A stretch of 59,217 bases of DNA, from assembly GCA_030647125.1 (NCBI GenBank), contig JAUSKC010000011.1, positions 1 through 59,217 of the forward strand. Direction: 5' to 3'. Under the pieces are notes generated by a model that did no database searches, had not been told where the DNA came from, and saw only the letters and a program-made list of their open reading frames with translations. Positions 15,516 through 23,033 of this stretch are shown piece by piece. A program made the translations under genes and the position numbers. The stretch's first letter is position 1, and the number at the start of each line of letters is the position of its first letter. This DNA comes from Nanobdellota archaeon (GTDB lineage: Archaea > Nanobdellota > Nanobdellia > Pacearchaeales > GW2011-AR1).

Positions 15516-17129
15516 ATGTCAGACAAACCCGTCGTTTTAATGCCTGAAGATATTCAGCGTCTTATGGGAAAGGACGCGCAGCGAAATAATATTATGGCTG
15601 CAAAATTAGTCGCTGAAATAGTAAAAACAACTCTTGGTCCTAAAGGAATGGATAAAATGTTGGTCTCTCCCACCGGGGAAATAATTGTCACAAACGACGG
15701 AGTTACAATTCTTGATGAAATGCAAATAGAACATCCTGCCGCAAAAATGATGGTTGAAATCGCGCGAACGCAAGAAAGTGAAGTTGGCGATGGAACGACA
15801 ACAGCGGTAATGCTCGCCGGCAAGTTGCTTGAAAACGCAGAAAAATTATTGGACAGAAAAATTCATCCAACTGTTATAACAAAAGGTTATCGTTTAGCCG
15901 CCGAAAAAGCTCAAGAAATATTAAAAGACATTTCTATAAGAATTACTTCAGAAGATAAAGAGGTCTTGAAGCAAATTGCAATGACTGCAATGACAGGCAA
16001 AGGAGCAGAAGACTCTCGTGAACGATTCTCAGAAATTTTAATCGCAGCCGTTTCTCAAATTTCCACAGATGGAAAAATTGACATAAATGACATTAAAATA
16101 CAAAAATCAAAAGGTGATGGAATAAAAGACACTGAATTAATTTCAGGAATAGTTTTGGATAAAGGAAAAACTTCCCAAGATATGCCTCAAATAGTTCACA
16201 ACGCAAAAATCGCTTTGATTGATTTCCCTTTGGAATTAAAAAGTCCTGAAATAAACACAAGTGTTTCAATAAATTCACCCGAACAATTGCAAAGTTTTCT
16301 AATTCAAGAAGAAAGAACAATTAAAGAAATGGTTGACCGCGTTCGTGCTTCCGGAGCAAATGTAATTTTCTGCCAAAAAGGAATAGATGACTTCGCTCAA
16401 TTTTTGTTAAGCAAGTCAAAGATCTACGCTGCCCGAAGAATTTCAAAGTCCGACATGGAAAAAATATCAAAAGCAACCGGAGGAAAGATTGTTTCAAATC
16501 TTGGATTGCTTAACTCTAATGAATTAGGAAATGCAAATATTGTTGAAGAAGTAATTCACGGAGAAGACAAACTAACTTATATTCGCGGATGCCAAAACCC
16601 TAAAGCGCTTACAATTTTAATTCGCGGAGGCACAGAACATGTAATAGACGAAATTGAACGCGCATTAAAAGATGGTTTGGGAGACATAATAAGCTCATTA
16701 AAAACAGGTTTAATCGTACCTGGTGGTGGAGCAATTGAAATGGAGCTTTCAAAACGATTAAAAGAATTTTCTCAAGGATTGAGCGGAAGAGAACAGCTTG
16801 CCGTCGAAGAATTTGCTTCTGCTTTGGAATTTATTCCTGCAACGTTAGCAGAAAACGCAGGCATTGACCCAATTGATATCTTAACAGAATTAAGATCACG
16901 CCACGACGCAGGAGAAAGAAACGTCGGGCTAAATTTATTCAACAACCGAATTGAGAATGTTTTAGAAGCGCGTATAATAGAGCCGTACCAAATTAAAAGC
17001 CAAGCAATAAATTCAGCGTCAGAAGTTGCAATAATGATATTAAGAATAGACGATGTTATTGCCTCACAAGACAAAAGAAAAAAAGGTATGAACATGAATG
17101 GTTTGCCAAATCGGTTTGAAGAATTCTAA
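15516..17129 (+). CDS. ths: Thermosome subunit (group II chaperonin)
   Basis: ATP-driven protein-folding chamber subunit of the TCP-1/Cpn60 type II family, cytoplasmic. The 537 aa include the ATP-binding block [13 protein letters not shown], the invariant [13 protein letters not shown], the apical-domain segment around 240-310 and [15 protein letters not shown] near 408. The C-terminus ([16 protein letters not shown]) lacks the Gly-Gly-Met repeats common in thermosomes. Preceded at zero gap by a small gene and followed by one sharing a base with its stop codon, it forms a three-gene operon. Only one subunit gene is in the window. Confidence 0.97.
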   Translation: MSDKPVVLMPEDIQRLMGKDAQRNNIMAAKLVAEIVKTTLGPKGMDKMLVSPTGEIIVTNDGVTILDEMQIEHPAAKMMVEIARTQESEVGDGTTTAVMLAGKLLENAEKLLDRKIHPTVITKGYRLAAEKAQEILKDISIRITSEDKEVLKQIAMTAMTGKGAEDSRERFSEILIAAVSQISTDGKIDINDIKIQKSKGDGIKDTELISGIVLDKGKTSQDMPQIVHNAKIALIDFPLELKSPEINTSVSINSPEQLQSFLIQEERTIKEMVDRVRASGANVIFCQKGIDDFAQFLLSKSKIYAARRISKSDMEKISKATGGKIVSNLGLLNSNELGNANIVEEVIHGEDKLTYIRGCQNPKALTILIRGGTEHVIDEIERALKDGLGDIISSLKTGLIVPGGGAIEMELSKRLKEFSQGLSGREQLAVEEFASALEFIPATLAENAGIDPIDILTELRSRHDAGERNVGLNLFNNRIENVLEARIIEPYQIKSQAINSASEVAIMILRIDDVIASQDKRKKGMNMNGLPNRFEEF

Positions 17130-17659
17130 TGTTAAATCTCAGTGAATTATTTAGACAAGAGTCCGGCACATTTTACAAGTTTCTTCATATATTTAATCCA
17201 GATATTTATTTAGTTGAAAGTGTCTCAGATTTCCAAGAATCAAAAATAAATCTTCCTGAATTATGGTGCAAAAAATTCTTAATCAATCGACATGGTTCGG
17301 ACGGATTATTTATATTAAAAAATGTTGGAATAAATTATCTTGATAAAGCTTCAAAAGAAAAAGGTGATTTTTTTGAAGTTCATGATGGAACTGGATCTTG
17401 TGTAATGTTTTGGGGAAGAAAAAACTCTTTGTTTGACTCTGGAACTTATTATCAAGAAATGGTTGAAAATGCTGGATTAAGAAAAAAGGATTTTATTTAC
17501 GAACTTTATTTTGGATATATCAAAGAGAAAGATCTTCCATTTATAATTAAAGTAAATAAGAATGAATTAACAACCATTATAGAAGACAAAGAAATTAATA
17601 TCTTTTTGAAATTAAAAGGATTTATCCCAAAAGATCTTGAGCCTGCTTATTCTCAATAA
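17129..17659 (+). CDS. Hypothetical protein coupled to the thermosome
   Basis: 176 aa with no recognised family. The ATG shares its first A with the last base of the thermosome stop codon, so translation is probably coupled. The sequence is mixed alpha/beta with the distinctive segment FEVHDGTGSCVMFWGRKNS and a charged C-terminus. There is no membrane or signal segment. Its position suggests a function in folding or a client of the chaperonin, but nothing in the sequence proves it. Confidence 0.6.
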   Translation: MLNLSELFRQESGTFYKFLHIFNPDIYLVESVSDFQESKINLPELWCKKFLINRHGSDGLFILKNVGINYLDKASKEKGDFFEVHDGTGSCVMFWGRKNSLFDSGTYYQEMVENAGLRKKDFIYELYFGYIKEKDLPFIIKVNKNELTTIIEDKEINIFLKLKGFIPKDLEPAYSQ

Positions 17660-17689
17660 CTTTAAATAATTCTTTTTTCTTTCTATTTT

Positions 17690-18229
17690 ATGAAAAGAGG
17701 GTTTCAAAGAAAATACTTACCTGAATTTGTTTATGGGGGTATCGACGGTAGTGTCACAACTTTTGCAGTTGTCGCAGGAGCAATAGGCGCTTCGCTTGGT
17801 CCTGCAATCGTTTTAATTTTGGGCTTTGCGAATTTATTTGGCGACGGTTTTTCAATGGCGATGTCAAATTACCTATCAACAAAATCAAATTCTGATTTAA
17901 TGAGCTCTAAAATTAAAAGAGCTATTTTTCCCGGAAGTGTAAAAAAACCGTTAAACACTGCCTTAGTAACATTTTTTTCTTTTTTGATTATTGGAACTAT
18001 CCCATTAATTCCTTTTGTGTTAGCCCTGTTTCTTCCAATCATAAAAACTCATGAATTTCTTTATTCAATAATTTTGACTGGAATTGCTTTCCTACTCGTT
18101 GGCGCAATTAAAGGAGAAGTTGTAGGCAAACACTTTGCGCGCTCGGCTATAGAGACATTAATTATTGGAAGTTTGGCAGCATTAATCGCATTCCTCGTCG
18201 GTTTCTTATTAAAAGGAATAACTGGTTGA
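17690..18229 (+). CDS. VIT1/CCC1-family metal transporter
   Basis: Membrane transporter of the vacuolar iron/manganese transporter family, expected to export Fe2+ or Mn2+ from the cytoplasm. The 179 aa hold about five transmembrane helices. The diagnostic first-helix region is present (EFVYGGIDGSVTTFAVVAGA) with the conserved Gly-Asp pair, followed by FGDGFSMAMSNYLSTKS. The cytoplasmic metal-binding loop is short, as in minimal prokaryotic members. It converges directly on the next minus-strand gene. Confidence 0.85.
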   Translation: MKRGFQRKYLPEFVYGGIDGSVTTFAVVAGAIGASLGPAIVLILGFANLFGDGFSMAMSNYLSTKSNSDLMSSKIKRAIFPGSVKKPLNTALVTFFSFLIIGTIPLIPFVLALFLPIIKTHEFLYSIILTGIAFLLVGAIKGEVVGKHFARSAIETLIIGSLAALIAFLVGFLLKGITG

Positions 18230-18496
18230 TTATTTTCTATCCAAAATCCTTATATTGGATAAATCTTTGATAATTGAAATTTCTAAGCTGTCATCTTTAA
18301 GTTTTTCCCTTATTTTCTTCAACGCTTTATTTCTTCCAGGTCCGCTAAGAGGTATATCATAAATATCTTTTATGGGCTCAAATACTGGTGCCTTGCCAGT
18401 AGTATTAAGTTTGCCTGCAGTAACTTTACAAAAATATCTATAATAATCCTCGGGCTTTTGGTATATCTTAAAGATACATGTATTATATTTATTCAT
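18230..18496 (-). CDS. Hypothetical basic protein
   Basis: 88 aa from the ATG at 18496, which lies 25 nt from a TATATTTA-like box (18517-18524); the ATG at 18508 is too close to that box. The sequence is basic. The segment SGPGRNKALKKIREKL then SLEISIIKDLSNI faintly recalls the C-terminal core of ribosomal protein uS11, but the rest does not match, so no function is assigned. It abuts the transporter gene stop to stop. Confidence 0.5.
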   Translation of the reverse strand: MNKYNTCIFKIYQKPEDYYRYFCKVTAGKLNTTGKAPVFEPIKDIYDIPLSGPGRNKALKKIREKLKDDSLEISIIKDLSNIRILDRK

Positions 18497-18551
18497 TTTA
18501 TTTCTCATTAATAAGTTATTTATATGTTTTATTGTCTAAAAATAGGGGTTA

Positions 18552-18875
18552 TTATTTCAAAATAGAATTTATTCTCGTTTTCAAAGAGTCCTCATTCTGA
18601 AGCCCAACAATTCGGCCAAACTCTCCTCCATCTTTGAAAATTATTAAACATGGAATTCCTCCAACATTGAATTGCTGCGCGTATTTTAAATTTTCTTCAA
18701 CATTTATTTTAGCAAAGTTTAATTTGCTTTTCATTTCCTCACTTACATCCTTAAAAATAGGAGCCATCATCCTGCACGGCCCGCACCATGCAGCCCAGAA
18801 ATCAACAATTGTGGGTTTCTTATTCTGAAGAACTTCTTTCTTAAAATTATCATCGTTTAACTCTTTCACTGTCAT
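18552..18875 (-). CDS. trxA: Thioredoxin
   Basis: Small cytoplasmic dithiol oxidoreductase. The redox motif is WCGPC with C31 and C34 (from the ATG at 18875, 107 aa), followed by the cis-Pro segment GGIPCLIIFKDG. An extra Cys next to the cis-Pro (IPC) is present. The fold and length are complete. A TATA-like box (ATTTAAAT near 18898-18905) supports the ATG at 18875 rather than the TTG at 18881. The likely reductant is the thioredoxin reductase at 58106-59053. Confidence 0.95.
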   Translation of the reverse strand: MTVKELNDDNFKKEVLQNKKPTIVDFWAAWCGPCRMMAPIFKDVSEEMKSKLNFAKINVEENLKYAQQFNVGGIPCLIIFKDGGEFGRIVGLQNEDSLKTRINSILK

Positions 18876-18971
18876 AATCAAAAAAAATTCCCTAGTTATT
18901 TAAATGTTACGAAGTGAAGAAGAAAAAGTGAAACAAAACATTTTTAACTTGTTTTTCGTCTATTTTAATAT

Positions 18972-19104
18972 GGACCTGTAGTCTAACGGTAGAACTATTC
19001 GTTTACACGCGAAGGACACCTAACGGTTTCCTACCGCACTATCTTCCCTTAAGATAGTCAAGCTAAAAACCGAATGAGCCGAGGTTCAACTCCTCGCAGG
19101 TCCA
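18972..19104 (+). tRNA. tRNA-Val (UAC) with intron
   Basis: Acceptor GGACCTG (18972-18978) pairs with CAGGTCC (19097-19103), and the discriminator is A19104. The T arm CGAGG-TTCAACT-CCTCG is intact. Anticodon TAC is at 19004-19006. The anticodon stem ATTCG needs CGAAT, which lies at 19071-19075, so about 62 nt (19008-19069) is an intron at position 37/38. The D-stem has a C-A mismatch. The intron carries an element shared with the tRNA-Gly intron. Confidence 0.9.
19025..19058 (+). ncRNA. Structured intron element in tRNA-Val
   Basis: Within the tRNA-Val intron, 24 nt (19025-19048) match 22865-22888 in the tRNA-Gly intron with one difference (shared core CCTACCGCACTA). It runs into a perfect 8-bp hairpin, ACTATCTT/AAGATAGT (19038-19045 with 19051-19058, loop CCCTT). 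Its function is unknown; a guide-RNA or splicing-related structure is possible. Confidence 0.6.
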
Positions 19105-19138
19105 TATAATTTAAAAAGAAGAGTGGCATCGAAATAAT

Positions 19139-20629
19139 ATGAAAAGAGGGATAATAATTTTATTACTTCTAAGCATTTTATTAATCTCACCCTTAATTCA
19201 AGCCCAAACCTACTCTGGATTTAATAGGTTTAGTGATAATGTTAAATTATTTTTTTCTAATGGGGATAACAAAGTTAAATTAGCTTTAGAAATAAGAGAA
19301 AAAGAAGTAAATTCTGCTTTAGAAAACATAGAGAATGGAAATACCGAGAATGTGGTTAAAAATCTTGATAAAGCTCGAGATAAGCTTAAAATTGTTCAGG
19401 AGAAAATATCTTTAAATAATTCTGAGGAAGTTAAAAAAAGTGTTGAAAAGATAAAAGAAAAGATTAACAAAGAAAATCTTTCAGAAGAATTTAAGGAGTA
19501 TAAATTGGAGGAAGAAAAAACACAGCTGACAGCAGAACTTACTCTAAAAACTTTTGAATATTGCAAGGCATTAGCTCAAGAAGATTATAGTTTGATGTTA
19601 AAAGAGGAGAAATGTAATCCAGAAACAGCTACTCCAGGGCTTGAAAAAGAATTGAAAGAATTAAAGAATATTCAGGAGAAATCATTTGTTCAATTAATGC
19701 TAAATATTAGAAGTTGCATAGATGACCCCGGAACATGTAATTGTGAAGAAAATACAGATATTGCTCAAAAAGCAAAATGTGAAAAACTGGTTGCTCTTGC
19801 AATTAAATGTGAATATAAAGATGATGAAACTGCTTGTGATGAATTAGAATCTATAAAACCCAAAAAAGGAGATAGTTTTGCAGAAAGTTTTGTTCCTGAT
19901 TTTTTAAAGAATTTGTTTAAAGAAAAAGATTATATGATTGGTTATGGTATAAATCATTCATGTGGGGTTCCTGAAGAGTGCTGGGATGAGAATGATAAAC
20001 CAGAATGTAAGCAATATGATTATTTAAAAGAAACAAAAGATGATTGGGATGAATATGGAAATTATATAGGAACAAAAAAAGAATGCGGCACTAAAGGACC
20101 AATACCCACAATGCAAGAATCAATTCCTCAATGTTTTGAGGGAGATAAATTTCTAGAAGAAAAATGTGGCAAGATTACTATGGTTGAAAACGAGGATGGT
20201 TTAATAAATTATATTATTGGAAAGGAAATTGATAATATTATAGAAGAATTTGAAAATAAATCTGAGCAACATACTATTGATGTTAATGGAACAAAGGGGC
20301 AAACTATGATTAATGAAATAAAAGAAGAAATTAATCAAATAAATAAGCAGATTGTAAATATAACATATGCTGCCGGGACTGGTCCGGGAGGGGAATCAGG
20401 AGTTGTTATAGAAGGAGATGAAGAAGGAGTCAAAACAGGGGATAATAATGGGGATGATGGTTTGAAACCTGAAGTTAAAACCTCTACTTCTGGAGATGGA
20501 ACTAATGAGAATGAAGTTGTTGAAGATGGAAACAAAAATGAGGTTAATTATGATCCTTCAATAACTAATGCACCTGGAGACACTATAGATGACCCAGATG
20601 GAGAACCTACAGAGACTATTAATCCATAA
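19139..20629 (+). CDS. Secreted helical, Cys-containing protein with acidic tail
   Basis: Signal peptide at residues 1-22. The next ~130 residues are long charged helices (NKVKLALEIREKEVNSALEN...) that resemble the DUF5667 style of secreted archaeal proteins. Residues about 140-350 contain some 15 Cys, probably disulfide-bonded. The C-terminal ~100 residues are acidic, low-complexity and rich in Gly, Asp, Asn and Thr. It is likely a surface protein; no enzyme motif is seen. It is followed 23 bp later by a VTT-type membrane protein on the same strand. Confidence 0.65.
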   Translation: MKRGIIILLLLSILLISPLIQAQTYSGFNRFSDNVKLFFSNGDNKVKLALEIREKEVNSALENIENGNTENVVKNLDKARDKLKIVQEKISLNNSEEVKKSVEKIKEKINKENLSEEFKEYKLEEEKTQLTAELTLKTFEYCKALAQEDYSLMLKEEKCNPETATPGLEKELKELKNIQEKSFVQLMLNIRSCIDDPGTCNCEENTDIAQKAKCEKLVALAIKCEYKDDETACDELESIKPKKGDSFAESFVPDFLKNLFKEKDYMIGYGINHSCGVPEECWDENDKPECKQYDYLKETKDDWDEYGNYIGTKKECGTKGPIPTMQESIPQCFEGDKFLEEKCGKITMVENEDGLINYIIGKEIDNIIEEFENKSEQHTIDVNGTKGQTMINEIKEEINQINKQIVNITYAAGTGPGGESGVVIEGDEEGVKTGDNNGDDGLKPEVKTSTSGDGTNENEVVEDGNKNEVNYDPSITNAPGDTIDDPDGEPTETINP

Positions 20630-20652
20630 AATAGTTTGATCTACCTAAATCA

Positions 20653-21279
20653 ATGAAAAAGAGAAGTATAATAAAAAAAGACATAAAAATTGTAGAGAAA
20701 GAATTGGGGTTGGTTGAAAAAAGAATATGGAGATGGGTTTTTCATTTTCCATACAAAAAACTTTTTATCCTAATAGTTTTAGCAATACTTGCATACATTA
20801 TTTTTAGAAATCCTGAAGTTCAAAGTTTCGTTTCTTCTTTGGGCTCATTAAAATATCTTGGAATTTTTATAGCAGGAATGCTTTTTACATTTGGATTTAC
20901 GACGCCTTTTGCAGTTGGTTTTTTTATAATCCTAAATCCGTCTAACCCTTTTCTTGTAGCAATTATAGGGGGAATAGGGGCGCTATTGGGAGACCTTTTA
21001 ATTTTCTCTTTTATAAGATTTAGTTTTATGGATGAATTTAAACGTCTTGAAAAAACAAGAGTTATAATGTCTCTAAGAAAAGAAATGAAATTACATCTTA
21101 GCCATAGAATAAGATTATACACTTTGTACACTCTTGCAGGAATTATTATTGCCTCCCCTCTTCCTGATGAAGCTGGAGTCATAATGCTTGCAGGTCTCAC
21201 CCATATTAAAATAAAAATAATGGCTGTTATAAGTTTTACATTCAATACTTTAGGAATACTTATAATGTGTTTGATATAG
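20653..21279 (+). CDS. VTT/DedA-like membrane protein
   Basis: 208 aa with about five transmembrane segments. The re-entrant, Gly/Pro-rich regions GMLFTFGFTTPFAVGFFIIL and IIIASPLPDEAGVIMLAGL, and the GGIGALLGDLLIF segment, resemble the VTT (SNARE-associated/DedA) family, some of whose members move lipids or affect membrane potential. A charged N-terminus of about 35 residues stays in the cytoplasm. It is downstream of and close to the secreted protein gene. The assignment is by pattern only. Confidence 0.65.
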   Translation: MKKRSIIKKDIKIVEKELGLVEKRIWRWVFHFPYKKLFILIVLAILAYIIFRNPEVQSFVSSLGSLKYLGIFIAGMLFTFGFTTPFAVGFFIILNPSNPFLVAIIGGIGALLGDLLIFSFIRFSFMDEFKRLEKTRVIMSLRKEMKLHLSHRIRLYTLYTLAGIIIASPLPDEAGVIMLAGLTHIKIKIMAVISFTFNTLGILIMCLI

Positions 21280-21290
21280 GCCTTAAAAAA

Positions 21291-21458
21291 ATGAATAAAA
21301 AAGAAATCTCTAATGGGGTGGTGCATAAAGCGCCGGAGGATTTACCAGTTCGTTTCTCTTCAAAGTTAAATACCAAACAACTACACACACTTACTTTTTT
21401 TAAACACAAAATAAGTTGGGATATAAAGTGTTATGAAATGATTTACCATATTATATAA
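21291..21458 (+). pseudogene. Possible remnant of a YdeI-like gene
   Basis: The first 15 or so residues of this frame (NKKEISNGVVHKAPEDL) resemble the N-terminus of the YdeI/OmpD-associated family (usually ...GVVHKxPxDL...). The rest does not, and the 3' half overlaps the end of the minus-strand gene at 21381-21803. It may be a decayed fragment or a chance match. Confidence 0.2.
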
Positions 21459-21803
21459 ATCCCATCTCAAAGCATAATATCCAGACAGCATATAACGAAC
21501 TTCTATAAGAATTACTATAATCAACGTAAAAGCCAAGACCTTTGCTTGAAGATTCTTTATTCTTTTTATTAAAAAAAATAACAAAGAACCCATTACTGTC
21601 GTTCCTGCAATCTTTCCCATAGCATACCAGAATAAAGGGGTAGTTGAAATAAACTTGAAGGCCTCTGGAATTGGATAATAATATATCTCAAGGGGCTCAT
21701 AAAAAGCATGAACAAGAGTATCAAGTAAAGTAAATACTCCAACAATAACTAAAAGCCATAAAAAGAATTTCCAAAATCTCTTTTTAGGTTCCCTCTTCTC
21801 CAT
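21381..21803 (-). CDS. Four-helix integral membrane protein
   Basis: 140 aa from the ATG at 21803 (MEKREPKKRF), which is about 25 nt from a TTTTATAC box; the longer start at 21854 would lie upstream of that promoter. Four hydrophobic segments are visible (KFFLWLLVIVGVFTLLDTL; FWYAMGKIAGTTVMGSLLFF; VLAFTLIIVILIEVRYM; MVNHFITLYIPTYFVF). No family recognised. Confidence 0.6.
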   Translation of the reverse strand: MEKREPKKRFWKFFLWLLVIVGVFTLLDTLVHAFYEPLEIYYYPIPEAFKFISTTPLFWYAMGKIAGTTVMGSLLFFLIKRIKNLQAKVLAFTLIIVILIEVRYMLSGYYALRWDLYNMVNHFITLYIPTYFVFKKSKCV

Positions 21804-21882
21804 AATGTAAACATCAATTTTAAGTATAAAAGGTTTTTTATTTACACCGAACATAATAAAGTTGTTCTAAGAAAATTAAAAA

Positions 21883-22137
21883 CTATTTCTTGAATTTTCC
21901 AATGAGCCAACTTATAAAAGCTCCAATTAAAGTAATAAAAATTATTGGAAGTATATATGCTTCATAGCCCCCATAATATGGCATTAAATTATGTATCTCT
22001 AATATAATTTTACAAACACCGGTTGGAGTAAAGGAACATTGCATTAAAGATAGTACAAACAAAATAGTGAAAGGAATAGAAACAATCAATCCAATCACCC
22101 CACCCTTCAACCAACTCGGCCAATCTTTCCAACCCAT
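21883..22137 (-). CDS. Two-helix integral membrane protein
   Basis: 84 aa from the ATG at 22137 (MGWKDWPSWLKGG). Two transmembrane helices are present: GVIGLIVSIPFTILFVLSL and AYILPIIFITLIGAFISWL. The short loop between them carries two Cys (QCSFTPTGVC). This Trp-Pro-Ser-Trp start with two helices is common among small archaeal membrane proteins of unknown role. The gap 22159-22290 shows only promoter-like AT-rich sequence. Confidence 0.6.
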   Translation of the reverse strand: MGWKDWPSWLKGGVIGLIVSIPFTILFVLSLMQCSFTPTGVCKIILEIHNLMPYYGGYEAYILPIIFITLIGAFISWLIGKFKK

Positions 22138-22290
22138 AATATAATTAATAAAATACAATTTAAATATCTATCTAAATCTTGCATAAAAAGTGTTTAATAA
22201 AAAAAACAATAATGCTATACTTGTTTACACAAAGTAGGTTTTTACTTTTAATATACAAATTTTTAAAAACTTCAATCTCTTTGAATTTCT

Positions 22291-22536
22291 ATGAACATAA
22301 ACTCTGGATCGGGTTCTGCAAGAGGAGGCTATGGTGGAGCAGATCAAGATCCAGATGATTGGGTGGATAGAGAGGAGGAAAGAGCCGAACCAAATCAAAC
22401 AAATTCTCTTCCTAAAGAAAAAAAGCTAGCAATTCTAGAAAAAATCATAATCAGCTCGGCTGTAACTGCTGGAGTTATCGCTCTTGGCGCTTCGGTTTAC
22501 TATGCTGGAAGAGGAATTTATAATTATTTTAATTAA
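22291..22536 (+). CDS. Tail-anchored small protein
   Basis: 81 aa. The N-terminal half is Gly/Ser- then Asp/Glu-rich and probably disordered. A single C-terminal hydrophobic helix (KIIISSAVTAGVIALGASVYYA) with a short aromatic tail suggests tail anchoring with the N-terminus in the cytoplasm. No family recognised. A TTTTTAAA box about 27 nt upstream supports the start. Confidence 0.55.
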   Translation: MNINSGSGSARGGYGGADQDPDDWVDREEERAEPNQTNSLPKEKKLAILEKIIISSAVTAGVIALGASVYYAGRGIYNYFN

Positions 22537-22578
22537 ATCTTTAGTAAGTTTTTTAAACATAAATTATCAAATTCTAAA

Positions 22579-22773
22579 ATGAAAATAACTTGTTTCGACG
22601 ACGAGATTATCAAAAGAATAGACACGCTAAATAAAAAGGTAAAAACCCCTAGTTATAGGATGAGAATGAGAAATGCTGAAATTGTTGATCTAGTTGACGT
22701 CACTCAAGAGAGTTTTCTCCCTTATTCCGAGCCTGCGAGGGTCTATGAAATTCATGAATGGGCAAGACAATAA
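22579..22773 (+). CDS. Small hypothetical protein
   Basis: 64 aa, soluble, with no recognised family (MKITCFDDEIIKRIDTLNKK... EIVDLVDVTQESFLPYSEPA). It sits between a tail-anchored protein and tRNA-Gly. Even base composition and a clean start support coding, but the length leaves doubt. Confidence 0.5.
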   Translation: MKITCFDDEIIKRIDTLNKKVKTPSYRMRMRNAEIVDLVDVTQESFLPYSEPARVYEIHEWARQ

Positions 22774-22813
22774 GATTTTAAACTATTCTTTTACTTTATT
22801 TTAAGTATTCAAA

Positions 22814-22954
22814 GCGCCGCTGGTTTATCGGTAGAATATCTCGTTGCCAAGCGCAGGAAACCAAGGTTTCCTACCGCACTACCTTCCCCTTTTCGGCAAG
22901 GCAGAACGCAAACGCAAAGACGAGGTGAGCCGAGTTCGACTCTCGGGTGGCGCA
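22814..22954 (+). tRNA. tRNA-Gly (GCC) with intron
   Basis: Acceptor GCGCCGC (22814-22820) pairs with GTGGCGC (22947-22953), with A at 22954. The T arm CCGAG-TTCGACT-CTCGG is intact. Anticodon GCC is at 22846-22848. The anticodon stem TCTCG needs CGAGG, found at 22921-22925, so about 70 nt (22850-22919) is an intron after position 37. The intron shares a 24-nt element with tRNA-Val. Confidence 0.9.
22865..22905 (+). ncRNA. Structured intron element in tRNA-Gly
   Basis: The 24 nt at 22865-22888 match 19025-19048 in the tRNA-Val intron with a single T-to-C change. The hairpin is kept: 22879-22885 pairs with 22898-22904, with one A-C mismatch. The changed base is compensated (T-A in Val, C-G in Gly). 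The loop is 12 nt here against 5 nt in Val. Confidence 0.6.
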
Positions 22955-23033
22955 TACTATTTTAGCCGTTCATGCCGAACCATAATTAAATGTTCATCAA
23001 AAACTTTATAAGTAAAAAACATCATTTGTTACC

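Noticed and set aside
18230-18496. Possible ribosomal protein uS11
   Set aside because: Only about 35 residues (GPGRNKALKKI...) resemble uS11; the N-terminal strands and the conserved Thr-Pro-Ile-Pro end are missing, and the location is not ribosomal.
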